DNA of 64,000 nucleotides from contig MU400561.1 in the NCBI GenBank assembly GCA_022578965.1, forward strand, positions 62,001 to 126,000. The letters are read 5' to 3'. The position numbers and the translations under genes are program-made. The notes beneath the pieces are model-generated. The model saw only the letters and a list, made by a program, of their open reading frames with translations, made no database searches and had not been told where the DNA came from. Positions within the stretch are counted from its first letter, which is position 1; every line of letters starts with the position of its first letter. Below are positions 11,749-23,399 of this stretch, piece after piece. The DNA comes from Xylaria sp. FL1777. Lineage: Eukaryota; Ascomycota; Sordariomycetes; Xylariales; Xylariaceae.

Positions 11749-14700
11749 CTAAAAGCCGTAGCCAGTAGGCTGAGGAGCGAACCCGTTAGTTTGTGCATAA
11801 GGTGCTGGGGAGATGTTACCAGCGCCAGCACCCGGCCCGGCCGTGATCATGAGACGGTTACCCCCAAGGATAGGAGTCTCATCCTCGTGCTTCTCCTGTG
11901 CAGCCTCTTTCGCTTTTCTTGCTTCGTTGTCCGCTTTGAGAATCGCGATCTCTTTGGTTTGTTGGGACAACATGTTAATCATGTAGGGCATTGTAAAGTC
12001 GTGTAGGCCATGGCGCCAGGAGATCTCGAGTACCAGATCTGGGCGAATCAGATCATAACAGGCGTACAACATGCCAACATAGCATTCCCGACTGCCGATA
12101 TCGACGAACTGTTCTATCTGTTAGTTGAATTGATAAAGCCCACAAAACGTTGAACTTACATATCGAAGTAGCTCCTCAACCACATCAGTCTTAGCAGAAA
12201 TGGCGGCTGTCTCGATAGCATCCTTAAACAGTTTATCTTGCTTGGACAAAGCAATGGACTTCTCCCATCTCTTAGTCTTGCGGTAGATGTTAGCAGCAAT
12301 CTGTCTGAAGAAGACCAAATCATGTTTCTCTAGACGTCCTGCTAGTTCAACCGCATCATAATTGTCATAATTCTCCACAGAATCACGTAGAGTCTTGTAA
12401 TCTTCCTCCTCAATAAGTAGATCATTGATGGCATCGTTGACTGTGCGCTTGTTTTGTGGCTGAACATTCAGTAAAAATGGCTTGATCAGGGGCAGATTAT
12501 CTGACTTCTGGAACATCCGAACAACTCGGTTGACGTCAATGCGAGGTGTCAAAACTTGGAGTAAGTCGGTAAGAAGAGATGGATGCTGCTCAAGGTAGAA
12601 GTTGAGGGCTCGGTAGTAGATTTCCAAGTTTGCGACCTTCACAATGATGTCTTTGAACTGTTGGTGCTCCCACGAATTCTGCGCCCGTTCCATGACAGCC
12701 AACGCTGCGTTGTCAAATTCATCATAGTGATAGTAACAGAAAACAAGCTCGGGCCATAGATTGGCTTCCTCGCAGGCACGGATGAGCTTAGGTAGGTTCA
12801 TGCGGCTCCAGAAGAGCTTAATGTGTTCCATTAGCCTTTCGGGGTGGTACTTAGAGAGAGCAATTCCTAGTTCGGTAAACATGCCCATGTGAGCACGCTC
12901 CAGTCCTAAGCCCTGCTCGAGGAGATCAATAAGTTCATCGAAGTACCCTTCGAATTCGTATTGCTTGACGAGAGCCTGCAACTGCTCGGCGTCTACGATC
13001 AAGTTGAGACCGCAAATCTTGGCAAGTCGGAATTCCTTCTTAGCAACGCATGCAGCGTGAACCTGGTTCCAGACCTTGATATTGTTGGCTTTGCGGGCGC
13101 ATTCAACAGCAGCCTGGTAATCCTCTAGGTGAACAAGTGTTGTAGCCAATTTAGACCAGTTAGAAATACTGGTGTAAAAGATTTTCGCAGCTTGGTGTAG
13201 ATCTTCGCTAGCAGCTTTGTCACCAGACTCTTCGATATTGGCAACATTCGTTCCTCGAAGGAAGTCTTCTAACTCAGCCAATTGATCCAATCTTGCATAA
13301 CAAAAGGCAAGGGCCGTGTCAATTGGTGGTTCGCGGAGAGTTTTCCGAGCCATACGAAGATACTTGACTAACTCCTCATTTTTACCAGCATGGGTGGCCA
13401 CTTCGATCACTTCAGCGTAATTGCGTGGGTCACCAGCCTTAATATAAGACTCAATTGCATCCCCTACACGGAGGCCATCGAGCTGTGCCTTCGCAACCTT
13501 ACTCCATACTTCTGGCGAATCGACATCCTCGGCGTAGCTATTCGCACGATCGATGCTCACGATATGGTCGACTAAGACCTCTACGGCCGCCGTGTGATTT
13601 CCAACCTTTTTGTAAATCTCAAGGGCTTCTTCAAAGAGACCGATATCGATACACAACTGGGCGCACTCATCTGGGTTAAATGCATCTAAGCGGTGGATGT
13701 AGTCCATAACTCGCCCCTTATCAGCTTTGGCGGCTGTGAGCATAAGCAGGTTTTGTAAGCTGGGGTTATCAGTGAATGGCGAAGGCTCAAGAATAATTTT
13801 CTCGAGAAGCTCGATTAATTCAATTGGCATATCAGATGCCATGAAAGATGCAACAGCTTCGGAAACCTTGGCAGGGTCGTTCGACTCAGGAACAGCCGTT
13901 GCAATGACCTGGTCGACCACGGACCGACGGTGGATATTATTTTCGCTTAGGACGAAAGTCCAGAGCTCTCGGTCTGCTCGGTCCAATAGGTAACGCGCTT
14001 GAGCACGGTACATAGAGTTCTCGTTGGTGATATTGACCAATTCCAGATCGTTCTGTCCTTTCTGGTACGCGATGAATGCGAGGTTAGGATCACGCTTTTC
14101 ACAATATTTGCCCACACTGAGGGTATCATATTGGTCATTCTCCTTCAAGAATTTTTCAGGATTGTTGTTGGAGTCAATATAAATCTTTGCCAGAGCATTG
14201 AAAATGGCTTGCTGCTGGTTGCCAGCCGCCAAAGTAGCTTCCAAAAACGGCAACAACAGCTTGAGACGGTTTCGAGATTCGACCTCACGAACAAGTGCGT
14301 CAATCGGTATCGAAGCCGCGTTAACGGATCTGAGCAGCTCCTTGATCACATTTTCATCGCAGTCAACATCAAGTAGACCTCCAACGACTTCAGGAGTTCT
14401 TCCCGGGTTGACTCGTTGTACATAGACCTCAATTGCTTGGAAGCGTTGGTTCTGGTATAGATAAAGAACCAGATCGTGAACGAAGTTATGCTTGTCGCAG
14501 ACAATGATGAGGGGTAGCATTTCGGTCAATTTGGCCTCCTTCAAGAAGTTCTTCACCTTTTCTGGGTTGTAGTAATTGCTATCTCTGCAGATTCGCTCGA
14601 CCTCATTGAACTGGCCCATCTTGGTAGCTGCTTCGATGTACTTGAAATGCACATCTGGATCTTGAGATAAGTTGACGATGCTTCCAAGGTAGTAGAAAAG

Positions 14701-16985
14701 GCCTTCAAAAGTTCTGTACTTTTCAAATAGATCAATCAAGTTGGTTGCGCCCAAAAGATCTGAGTACTTAGTGGCAACCTGGACAACAGACTGAAGATTT
14801 TGGCGAATATTGCTCTTCATCATTGCATCTAAGCAGTCTAAAGACTGCTCAACAGACAGATTGCCGAAAAATGACACAAACCATTCCGGATTGAAGTTGG
14901 GCTGGCCAGGAATGCCAACCACAACGCGTTTGATATCAGCAGGTGACTCGTAGAGCTCCAAGGCCTTGGTGAGCAAGCCGTTCTGTTCGCACAGCTGCGC
15001 AATTCGAGCCTTGTCAAACTGAGTGAACATTTGATTGCTAAGTATTGCATCGGCAACCGGAGGTGCATTGACCAAGTTCATCTCCAGAAGTCTTGTTTGT
15101 AGATGCCCATGTTCTGGAAGGTTGTCCTTAAGTGCATCAAGGAGAAATGCTGTGGCTTGTTGAACCATACCCTGAGACTGAAATACGTCAACTACACGGT
15201 CAAGGTCGACCAAGGAACCGCCTTCATTGCTAGCTAAGGTGCCTGCAAACTCAGCACCTTTCTCTGGATTTGTGCGGACAATGTGCTGGAGAAGATTGAT
15301 CCAGTCTGGCTGATAGCCAGCTTGGGAGCAATATGGTAGAATCTTCTCAAATTGGCCTAGCTCCGCATACGAAGCAACAACCTTATGAGTGACATTGGCT
15401 TTCAGATAGACACCGAGGGCTAGGTTGATGTCGTGGGGTCGGATCTGATCACCAAGTTCCTCGGAAAAGTCTAGCTTACCCTCCTTCGCCCACTTCTCAA
15501 GGAGATGTTTGCGACCTTGGGACAAGACAGGGATGGCTAGCTCCAATGTTTCCGTTTTGTTCAGAGGAGTAGTCTTATCGAGGAGCATACCAAAGTATTG
15601 TAGGATGTAGGACATTTTTCCGGGTTGGGCTGGCAAGTTCTTGAATTTGTTAATGGTCTCTGTCGTCCGTAAGAACCCTCGAGGTGAGTTGGCAGCAATC
15701 TTGGCAGCATTTTCGTAGTCACCTGAAGCGAAGAACTGATCAAATTGGCGCCCATAAAGCTGATCTGCACCAGGAAGGCCAGCGCGTGATGCCATTTTGA
15801 TTGCTATTTCCGTGTTGGCCGGATTCTGAAGAAGATATTGAATCATGTTGTTATCGTCGACAGACACGAAAAGCACTTGACCTTTTCGGTTGATGCCAAC
15901 AATACCAGTTGAATCGGTGTCGGAACAGGTAGTGAATATCGTTTCACTCGAGATGCGGTTCATAAATATAGCCGACCCTGTTTCGAGATCATACAGGTGG
16001 ATGAAGCCATATTTTGTCACCATATAAATGATGCCATACTTCTGCGAAACTTGTATGGCAACTGGGAAATCATTCGTGGCCTCGGGAGGAAAGAAGATGT
16101 CGACTGCCTTCTTTTGAAAGACGGGATTTCCCTCTTTATGATCGATCTCAACGATGTGCAGCTTGGCACTTGTCGCCGTTCGAACAGCGAAAGTGAAAAG
16201 CTTCGTGTCCTCGGCGGCCCCGTCTAACCTTATGGTTCCAAAAGTGGCGGCATGCCCTTCAATAGCCTGGCTAATGCCTCGATCTTTCGAATAAAGCTGT
16301 AGACTACCGACAACGCGACCTTGCTGCTGGGAAATACCAACTACTGACATCCACTTTCCCTCGCTGTTGACGCGGTAGTTGATGATTTGACAATTCTAAC
16401 GTCTGATTAGCAATACGTCATTTTCAAAATGTTTCCAAACAAAATACGTACATTAAGGTTAGCGTTACGCTTGAATACCTCAACAGGAGCAGCTTGAGCC
16501 TCGTTGTATATGTCCCAGTGATAGACTGAGGTTTCGGTAACCAGGCCTAAGGTCGACTCACTGATCCACTTCCAGAAGACAACGTCCTCATTCATGGTGG
16601 CGGATTTAAGTTTTTGCTTCTTCTCGAGATCGAATATCTGCAGGGTTCTAGACTGAGCACGGAGAGCGATGATCTGTTTAGTCCAGTGCATGATGGCACT
16701 GTCAGCCTTGATGGGGCGACGAGTGACATTGTTATTAGTCTTGAGATCAACAATGACGACGTCGGGTTGGGTGGCTGTTGGTTTCTGGTCTCTTATGCAA
16801 ATGAAGTGATCGGATTCTAAAGTCTGTGAAGGCGAATGTTAATTCGTGACTCGAAATGGGGAGCCAACAGTGACGGTGTTTATCGTAGTACTAACACAAG
16901 AATTGAAGCCGATCGAGCTCTGCTCAACACCAGCACTGTTGAGCGTCAACAGCTCCTGGAACTTGATAGGCAGCGATTGCGCCAT
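11749..16985 (-). CDS. chc1: Clathrin heavy chain, 4 exons
   Basis: Heavy chain of the clathrin triskelion, which coats vesicles at the trans-Golgi, endosomes and plasma membrane. Exons, in transcript order: 16985-16896, 16823-16452, 16395-12160, 12108-11749; introns of 72, 56 and 51 nt. The product is 1,685 aa, as expected. The N-terminus (MAQSLPIKFQELL, then TLESDHFICIRD across the first junction) is the start of the seven-bladed propeller, about residues 1-330. It is followed by linker and the alpha-helical clathrin heavy-chain repeats of the leg. The trimerisation end includes DIGSRECYVGMLYACYDL, and the chain ends in PTGYGF. The last junction was placed at AG before TTCGTCGATATC because this restores the conserved LLRYFVDIG; the upstream AG would add three residues (Ile-Glu-Gln). 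Start chosen by the family N-terminus. No breaks seen. It is divergent from dsc4. Confidence 0.97.
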
Positions 16986-17579
16986 GGCTCAAGACCACAT
17001 GGGCAAGAATGAGTGAGAGTTGATGGAAGGTGAAGATGAAGGGACACGAAAAAGGTTCGGGGGCTGTTAGGCCACCACGAAATTCCGAGCCGGGATGGGT
17101 GCACACGTCACAGGGTTATTCGGTCGCGTAGTGCCAATGGAGTCTTGGTCCTGCGGAACTGCACAGAATGCTCAAGTGTGTACGCGGAGAAAGCAGTCCA
17201 TGTAGTAGACGTCGGAAGACCGGCAAGAGACCTCTAGGGATCCAAGATGATGTAGCTTCGTAGGTAGCAAGTAACGGTAGGAAGGTAGAAAGGAGTGACG
17301 CGCCAATGTTGACCGAGAAGTTGGCAGGCAGTGGAGGGTGGGCGCAGGCAGATGTAGGTGAGGTTCTACGGTGGGAGATGTAATATTGGAGATGGAGGAA
17401 GTGATGGACAATGATGCTTGTTTGCGCGGAATGTTTTTAGGAGGAAAGGTGAGAGTGATGCGTCTGTAGTAGTGATAGTAGTCCTTTTTTCCACCGTGCA
17501 AGCAATGCTAATAGATTACCTGTTCGCAAAGGAGTAGCAGGTAAGGTACCTAAGGTAGGTACCAACTGCCCAGTCGATC

Positions 17580-17597
17580 CCTAGGTAGCTACCTAGG
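17580..17597. repeat. Perfect palindrome CCTAGGTAGCTACCTAGG
   Basis: An 18-base sequence identical to its own reverse complement. The same core occurs again at 18,865-18,882 in the same intergenic region. Motifs of this type are scattered through non-coding DNA here. A role in regulation is not shown. Confidence 0.85.
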
Positions 17598-18862
17598 TAC
17601 TTAGGCAGGCAACAGCAAGGTACGCACAGACCAAGAAACAAGACCCATATTCACAAGGACCCAAGTCTTAAATAGGTACTTACAATCATACATGTAGTAC
17701 CAGTGCGTGGGTACATTATACATTATTTATACACTGTGACATATACTTAAGTAAATCCGCACGGGTGGATATGTACCCCTTCTAGTAGCTCAGTAGCTCA
17801 GTGTGCATACAATTACATGTGTTGGGATGGAACATCTAACAAGGCAATAAATGGTGTTTATCTGCGCCTGATATTCACGTGAAAGGAACTAAACCTTACA
17901 GATATAGCAAGAACAATTATTGTGGTAAAAGCTGTATTCCGGTAAATAAGCAGTTTATTTCAAGGCGAAGTTTCTAGGCTATCCTAGGTTTTGTTATCCT
18001 CTTATTATAACTATGTTCTTTTTGTTTAGTCCTTGTCTAACTGTACCCCAGGATTTGTCTCGATGAAGTTGAGATCAATCTTGTGGCCTAGCAGCTCTCG
18101 AATATTACACATTTCATATTCTACATTGTACCATGTTAGCAGTTGCGCATGTGGAGACTTGTCAGGAGAACAGAAGAGCTCTAACCCAACACATAAGACA
18201 AGACGGCTTGATCGTTGCTGTCTTCCAAGATGCACTCGGGAGCATTTCGTCGGCGGGGTTGGTCTCTTCGTTGACTATCTAGAGAGTAGACTTGGGGCCC
18301 TTCTCGATGCTCAAACTAATATCTTTTTGAAGTCTCACTAACTGAGAGCTTGGTACCAGGACACATATGTATCGTCTGGAAAGTCTTAAGTGGCTCTTGT
18401 GTTGGGTCTTTAATCAAATCGACCTGGGTGATGTGAGTCTTGCTTCAACAAAAAGGGCAGGCCATGTTTATACAGATGCAACGAGCTTCCTACCGTTTCC
18501 TTTTTAATGTCTATTTCTCCTATTACCGAATTAATACTTCGATTAACTATTGACTTAAAAAAGATAACAGGTACCTTGAACAGTTTTTTTTGCCTAAGTT
18601 TAGTTACAGATGTGTCCCCAATAGTCTTCCTGTTCAAAGCAGGAGTTAGCAATGCCATAAGCTGTGACAGGTTATAATAAGATCCAGTGGCTAACTACCT
18701 AGGTATGTAGATGCCAACATCCTAAAAGTGTAAAGTGAATCCAAAAGGCTCTAGAATACACGCTTAAGATCAGAAACAGTTAGACCATCTAGTGCTCGTC
18801 TAATAACTTAGCACATGTGTGTGCATATGTGAGGTATTGTCTCTTCAAAGGAACTTGAACCT

Positions 18863-18884
18863 TACCTAGGTAGCTACCTAGGTA
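18863..18884. repeat. 22-bp perfect palindrome, second copy
   Basis: The same 18-base core as at 17,580, extended by TA on both sides to a 22-base perfect palindrome. It is followed at once by further GGTAGGTAG and TACCTAAGGTACC motifs. It lies about 310 bp upstream of the dsc4 start codon. Confidence 0.85.
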
Positions 18885-19193
18885 GGTAGTGTACCTAAGG
18901 TACCTATCCCTATAAGGTAGTACAATTCGAAGCATATACGCCTGGCAGCTTATTTAAAATAGTGCAGATGTGGATACCGAAACTTACATTAGAGGCAGTT
19001 ACGTAAGGTAAGTAAGTACCTGCCTACACCTACCCCAAAACGCGCCGTCGCCGGTCAGCCATCAGAGACTGCCTGTACAAAGAGCATTTCAGGTCGCCAC
19101 GATTACTTTCGCTCAACACCTGAATACCACTTCACACAGCATGTGAGAACCCACCCTCCTCACATCGCTACACACGTCGAATGAGGCCGAGCT

Positions 19194-20337
19194 ATGAACA
19201 ATGATCCCTCCCCGACCTTGCCGGCGGACCGTCCCTTGCTTCCTAACCAGCACCACGAGGCCGACATCGATATCCAGAGCAGCCCCCAATCGCCCGGCGC
19301 GCCCGAACGACAACAGCATGATTCCGCCAGTCCGCAGAGCCCATCCCTCTCACCATCGGCGAAGGAAGGCCTTGGCACGAAGTTCGATTTCCTAAAGCAC
19401 CTGTCTTGTGAATTGGACAGCTTGGTGTATGCTGAGCTATGTATATTGTACTATATGGAGTATGTGCTCTCTTCACACTTCTGATTCTTGTCCGGCTTCT
19501 TATTTCGCTATCTTATGATGTCTGTAGAAGGCTAACTCTTGACCGTGTAGCTGTTCCTTCTTCCGCCTATTCATACGATGGATGGCGCAAACTCTTTTCA
19601 TCAGCCCTAAGACCGTTTTAATTGTGCCCAACTTTCACGTTTCCGCCATTGTCGCTCCAAACCTCTTATGCATGTTCCTACATCTAATATCCTCGCCTCT
19701 TGAAGCTGGAGAAGCTTCCCGCGGTTACCTACACGGAGGCATTCTCGTTGATTTCATTGGTCAAAGGGCTCCGTCATCAAGGTTTACCTTAATCCTGCTT
19801 GATGCGGTAGTTTTGGCGATCCAATGTTTCATGATCACAGTGAATGTAGAGAAAGAGAGGGTTGGAAACATGATAAGACCCCCGCGAATCAATGCGACCT
19901 CTGGAGTCGCCATTACGATACCGGTCACCGGCCAGGATCACGATGCCGAAGAACGCGGAGTCTCAAGAGATGCCCCTGAAATAGATGATGTGAATGAAAC
20001 GGATAATGTTGAAATGCGGCCTTTGGGAAACCATGGTGGCGATGGCGTTGGCGATAGCGAATCTGCGGGCGGAGAAGGCAGCGGACTGCTCGGACAGTCA
20101 GGGATTCAGCGCACTGGTCGGTTTGAAGGACTTACGGATGTCTTGCGGTCGGGGAATGCTATTATCGGCAATTTCCATATTCCCCAGTCACTCCTGAATG
20201 CTTGGCACATTAGAGAAAGCGCTCCGGAAAGTGCAGCAGCGTTCGCATTACAAAATGTCGGATATAATGCAACCCTTGCCGCTCTAGCAGCTCAAAGAAG
20301 AGCGAGGCTGACCGCAACACAGCAAAGACAACCGTGA
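19194..20337 (+). CDS. dsc4: DUF1746 protein, Dsc4-like subunit of the DSC E3 ligase
   Basis: Two exons, 19194-19459 and 19551-20337, with a 91-nt intron carrying a GCTAAC branch site; 350 aa. The junction rebuilds LYYMDCSFFR, the usual start of the DUF1746 domain, and this is what places it. The domain covers about residues 67-190: a first hydrophobic stretch (about 76-98), a second (about 118-136), the conserved EAGEASRGYLHGG (140-152) with DFIGQ after it, and a helix at 168-187. The N-terminus (1-60) is Pro/Ser-rich and disordered. The C-terminal half is low-complexity and acidic, then has a conserved-looking GLTDVLRSGNAIIGNFHI segment. In fission yeast Dsc4 belongs to the Golgi DSC ubiquitin ligase needed for SREBP cleavage under low sterol or oxygen; the role here is inferred from family. 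It converges on rcl1, with 49 bp between the stop codons. Confidence 0.85.
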
Positions 20338-20386
20338 TACTACTAGGAAGATCATTGTACAAAATTATAGGATATTGTATGGCCAA

Positions 20387-21607
20387 TTACGCGACCTTTC
20401 TACTCACATTACCTAGACCCGAGCCTTTGACGCCAATGATGATATCGTCTGTGTCATCCTCATCTGCGTCTCTCATGCCCCAACTACTTGCGCCAAACTT
20501 CTTCAGATCTCGCGCCAGCTCTATAATTTCTTCACTGCCTATTATTTCTCGTCCAACTCGTAGGCGACCGACATCCTCGGATCCCATTGCCATCAGGGTC
20601 AATACTGTTGGAGCAGCCGCTCTGCTGACAGAACCACCCTGGCTGATTGAATCTAGGAGCTGATACGCACATCTCTTCCCAATATCTTCAGGAACTATGC
20701 CGCCTTTCGATGGGACGATGGTATCTGCTGAAAAGAGTACACCGGTGATGTTTGATTCAGCGACCAAGCTTAGACCGAACCCAATACCCATTCGCTTTTT
20801 CCCTCCAGCTTTATCTCCCGGGTCGGCGACTAGTGGTGCTTGGTCGTACTGCGCGGCAATATGGATATCTGCGCAAAAGGCATTTAACACCTCTCGCGCG
20901 GAGTGTATCATACGTGCATTGTTCGAGGCAGACACCCCAGTTGCATATGCGACTCCTCGTATCCGTTTTATCCGCCCGGGATTTCTGTGAAGATGTAATG
21001 TCTTGGGCAAGCGTACTTGGCTTGCAAACCTGAGCTCGACTATCCCAGCGCCACCGGTACCCCTCTGTCCTGTGCAGGACCGCTGTAAAATTCGCAGTTC
21101 AATCCGCACCGCCGGTATACCAAAGAGGTCGTATAAAGGGAGGATTGCAGTACGGAAGGAGTCGATAGATAAATCGCCGGTCTCAGTGGCCGCCGTGATG
21201 ACACCTGGGCCAGAGAAACGTACATTCATATGAGCCTTAGAAAAAGGCGCCAGTAGACAGAGAGGCAAAAGGAAGTATGTGATGCCTCGTGTGCACGTTG
21301 CCGGAATATTATGTTCGATGATGTCGCCGTCGCCGGCGCCATAGCCTGCTACAGCACCGGTGATAAGGCCGGGCTGATATGTTATTGTCGTTCCCGTGTA
21401 GGAGATCTGCATAGAGCTGCCATTGGTGATAGCTTCGAGGAGACGGAGGAACGAGACCTCATGCGGGGCGAGGCCAGGACTTGTAGGGGAATTCGGTCGG
21501 ATTTTCGAGATGTGTAGAGGTCGGCCGGTGAGCGTTGCAAGGACAAGACGTTGGGTGAAGTTCTTGTGGCCTGTTAATTTGACAAATTCTGGCCGCGAGG
21601 TCGACAT
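20387..21607 (-). CDS. rcl1: Rcl1, RNA 3'-phosphate cyclase-like 18S rRNA processing factor
   Basis: An intron-less 406-aa protein of the RNA 3'-terminal phosphate cyclase fold. Rcl1 acts with the GTPase Bms1 in the nucleolar small-subunit processome and is needed for early pre-18S cleavage. Visible signatures are LTGRP (26-30), HEVSFLRLLEAITNGS from residue 49, the Rcl1-type PEDIGKRCAYQLLDSISQGG and the family C-terminal IGVKGSG region. The Rcl1-like C-terminal half, rather than the catalytic-histidine motif of true cyclases, points to Rcl1 and not RtcA/RTC1. The start is the ATG at 21607; an in-frame TTG four codons upstream lies in the 5' leader. Length is slightly above yeast Rcl1, from an acidic DEDDTDD insert near the C-terminus. 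It is tail to tail with dsc4. Confidence 0.93.
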   Translation of the reverse strand: MSTSRPEFVKLTGHKNFTQRLVLATLTGRPLHISKIRPNSPTSPGLAPHEVSFLRLLEAITNGSSMQISYTGTTITYQPGLITGAVAGYGAGDGDIIEHNIPATCTRGITYFLLPLCLLAPFSKAHMNVRFSGPGVITAATETGDLSIDSFRTAILPLYDLFGIPAVRIELRILQRSCTGQRGTGGAGIVELRFASQVRLPKTLHLHRNPGRIKRIRGVAYATGVSASNNARMIHSAREVLNAFCADIHIAAQYDQAPLVADPGDKAGGKKRMGIGFGLSLVAESNITGVLFSADTIVPSKGGIVPEDIGKRCAYQLLDSISQGGSVSRAAAPTVLTLMAMGSEDVGRLRVGREIIGSEEIIELARDLKKFGASSWGMRDADEDDTDDIIIGVKGSGLGNVSRKVA

Positions 21608-22486
21608 CTTTCCGACCAAGAATTAAGCTGGCATATAGGCGCTTCCTCCGATAATATTAAGTAACGTGTATATCATTTCGATCTAGATAGGTACTTCAGA
21701 CCATCGAGGCAAATTCTGCCAATAAAATTTAGGCGGTAAGTAGTTACCTTGTTCGCATCGCTCGGTACTAGTGGGTACACAATGTCATCTAGCTGAGCCA
21801 CAGCGGACTTACGCAGTACCGGTTCTACACTAGGTTTTACCAATTGCCAAGAGTGCGACAAATTGGGCTTAGCGCAGTCGCCGCTTTTTCTCAGGCTCAG
21901 TACACATTTTATGCATTCTTTACTGTATAAGCTTCATACGAGACTAAAGCCTAGAGAAGATATATTCTAGCAATACTATGTGCAGCCTCACGGTATCCTT
22001 CTTACCAGGCAGTTCAACATTAGGACCCGGGTACTTTCTCATTTGTATGACGGCCCTCAAGCCCGACCTAGGGACATTGAACTGCAGACGAGGCCTCATT
22101 CTTCGCCTCCAAGTCTACTCTGATAAGAAGAGTAGGCATTAGCCTCAACCTACCTAGGTAGCCATCAGCAATGGTGAAGGCATTTGCTAGGTCACATAAC
22201 CAGGAATGAGCCCCACGTTCATATATTAAGTTGAGAACCTTCGCCCGAGCGGCACTCACACTTAGCTTCTACAAGTCACATATAGGTTCTGATTCAATCC
22301 TTTCAAAGTGTAGATTCGTCATTCAATACACGCTACGCTTTTCTCTACGCTGATCGTTAGCCTTCACTACATTAATATTCTACTGCTGGTTGGTCTTAAC
22401 GCCAACACAAGGAAAATTATAAATAAATACGACCGAGGTGACCGAACTAGTGTGACCCTCGAGCTTCAGGCATATGCCCGTAGAAA
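21608..22486. other. Intergenic region upstream of rcl1
   Basis: About 0.9 kb holding the rcl1 promoter. One CCTACCTAGGTAG motif sits near 22,148. GC content starts to fall here. No coding frame I can support. Confidence 0.45.
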
Positions 22487-22714
22487 GCGACTAGATAAGT
22501 TGATCCCAGCTCGAAATCTAAGTATGGTCGGACGCTGTTTTTATGGGCGGCAGAGAATAGGCACAAGGCTATCGTCAAGATGCTACTCGCGGCCAGATAA
22601 GTTGATCCTGATTTAAGAGATACTAAGGATAGATAAGGACGAAGCTATTGTTAACCTGTTAAAGGAGACTGCTGATCTTAATGCTGTTAATGCTGCCGGA
22701 CTAACTACAATTTA
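22487..22714 (+). pseudogene. Ankyrin-repeat gene relic
   Basis: Decodes as about two ankyrin repeats. After GRTLFLWAAENRHKAIVKML (compare the repeat consensus G-TPL-xAA-xGH-xxVVxLLL) comes a second unit. A 1-nt shift near 22,628 leads into DEAIVNLLKETADLNAVNAAG. Both units carry an in-frame TAA in the same place, in the shared string AGATAAGTTGATCC at 22,493 and 22,595, 102 nt (34 codons) apart. The gene is therefore dead. No start or upstream domain is visible. Fungal genomes often carry multi-ankyrin proteins, frequently fused to NACHT or other signalling modules, but the parent gene cannot be named. Many changes against the consensus are G-to-A or C-to-T, in line with mild RIP (inference). 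Confidence 0.75.
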
Positions 22715-22813
22715 ATATATAGCATAACATACCTAGTTGAGCACCTGCTACTTTATAGTGGTGGCTTTATTCCTTGAGACTTTATAGTAGTAATTCAAGC
22801 ATCCGAAGGAAAA

Positions 22814-23059
22814 CTAAACGAACCATTTATTAGTCAACTTGTCCGATAGAACAATAAATCGAGCGGAATCCATATATCTTTTCAGGAACTCACTCGACAC
22901 CGGCTGGGTCTGCTCCAAGTCACCAGAAGTCCGCTTTTCGAGGAATACATCGCTGTCGTCCAGTAGCAGGACGGTGTTCCGTATGTGGGCGAGGTCGGGG
23001 ATATCTGTACGCCGTTTGAGATCATAAGTTAGAGTAACGATTAAAAAATCAAGACATAG
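22814..23059 (-). pseudogene. AAA ATPase fragment with Walker B motif
   Basis: The minus strand is open for 81 codons and reads NTVLLLDDSDVFLEKRTSGD. This is the Walker B segment (hydrophobic run plus Asp-Asp, where Asp-Glu is usual) and the DVFLE-R loop of the large fungal AAA ATPase family. It continues into a decayed FLKRYMDSARFIVLSDKLTN, corresponding to the FLR-LEY-GILFLTTNR region. The Walker A part, start codon and arginine finger are absent, so this is a truncated remnant. It lies 100 bp from the ankyrin relic, on the opposite strand, and 340 bp upstream of the DUF1996 gene. Confidence 0.7.
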
Positions 23060-23399
23060 TTAACATGCAGGTAGCAGGAATTAAATGGGATAATACCATG
23101 TTAGTATAAATCGGACGAACAAGAGGGCAGCTCGTCTTGGTTGATTCAGCCTATTAACTACAAGTACTGTGAATCAGCATCCTGTTTGGCTCGTGGATAA
23201 AACAGCCTCTTCCAGATTGGTCATTTTCACATCCAGAAGTAGATGGGATGCTCAGAGAGTATCGCGGCAGTTCATGCCTCTAGGCCGAGTCTGTTCCCGT
23301 ATAAGATACGCCCTTGCAATTTTCATATTGAAAAGTATAAGCAGTTTAAAACATTATTCACCTCGGCTCTAAGCCTTCGTTAAACCTCCTAGGATCATC

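Larger units (their letters stand above)
16986..19193. other. Divergent intergenic region, clathrin heavy chain / dsc4
   Basis: About 2.2 kb that must hold promoters for both flanking genes, transcribed away from each other. It is full of TACCTAGGTA-like motifs (17,545-17,615; 18,690-18,905; 19,005-19,035), including two long perfect palindromes listed separately. Short open frames at 17,172-17,501 and 18,026-18,341 overlap on both strands and look random. Confidence 0.5.

Noticed and set aside
22839..23027. 62-codon open frame on the + strand
   Set aside because: Lies opposite the AAA ATPase relic, which carries the recognisable Walker B segment on the minus strand.
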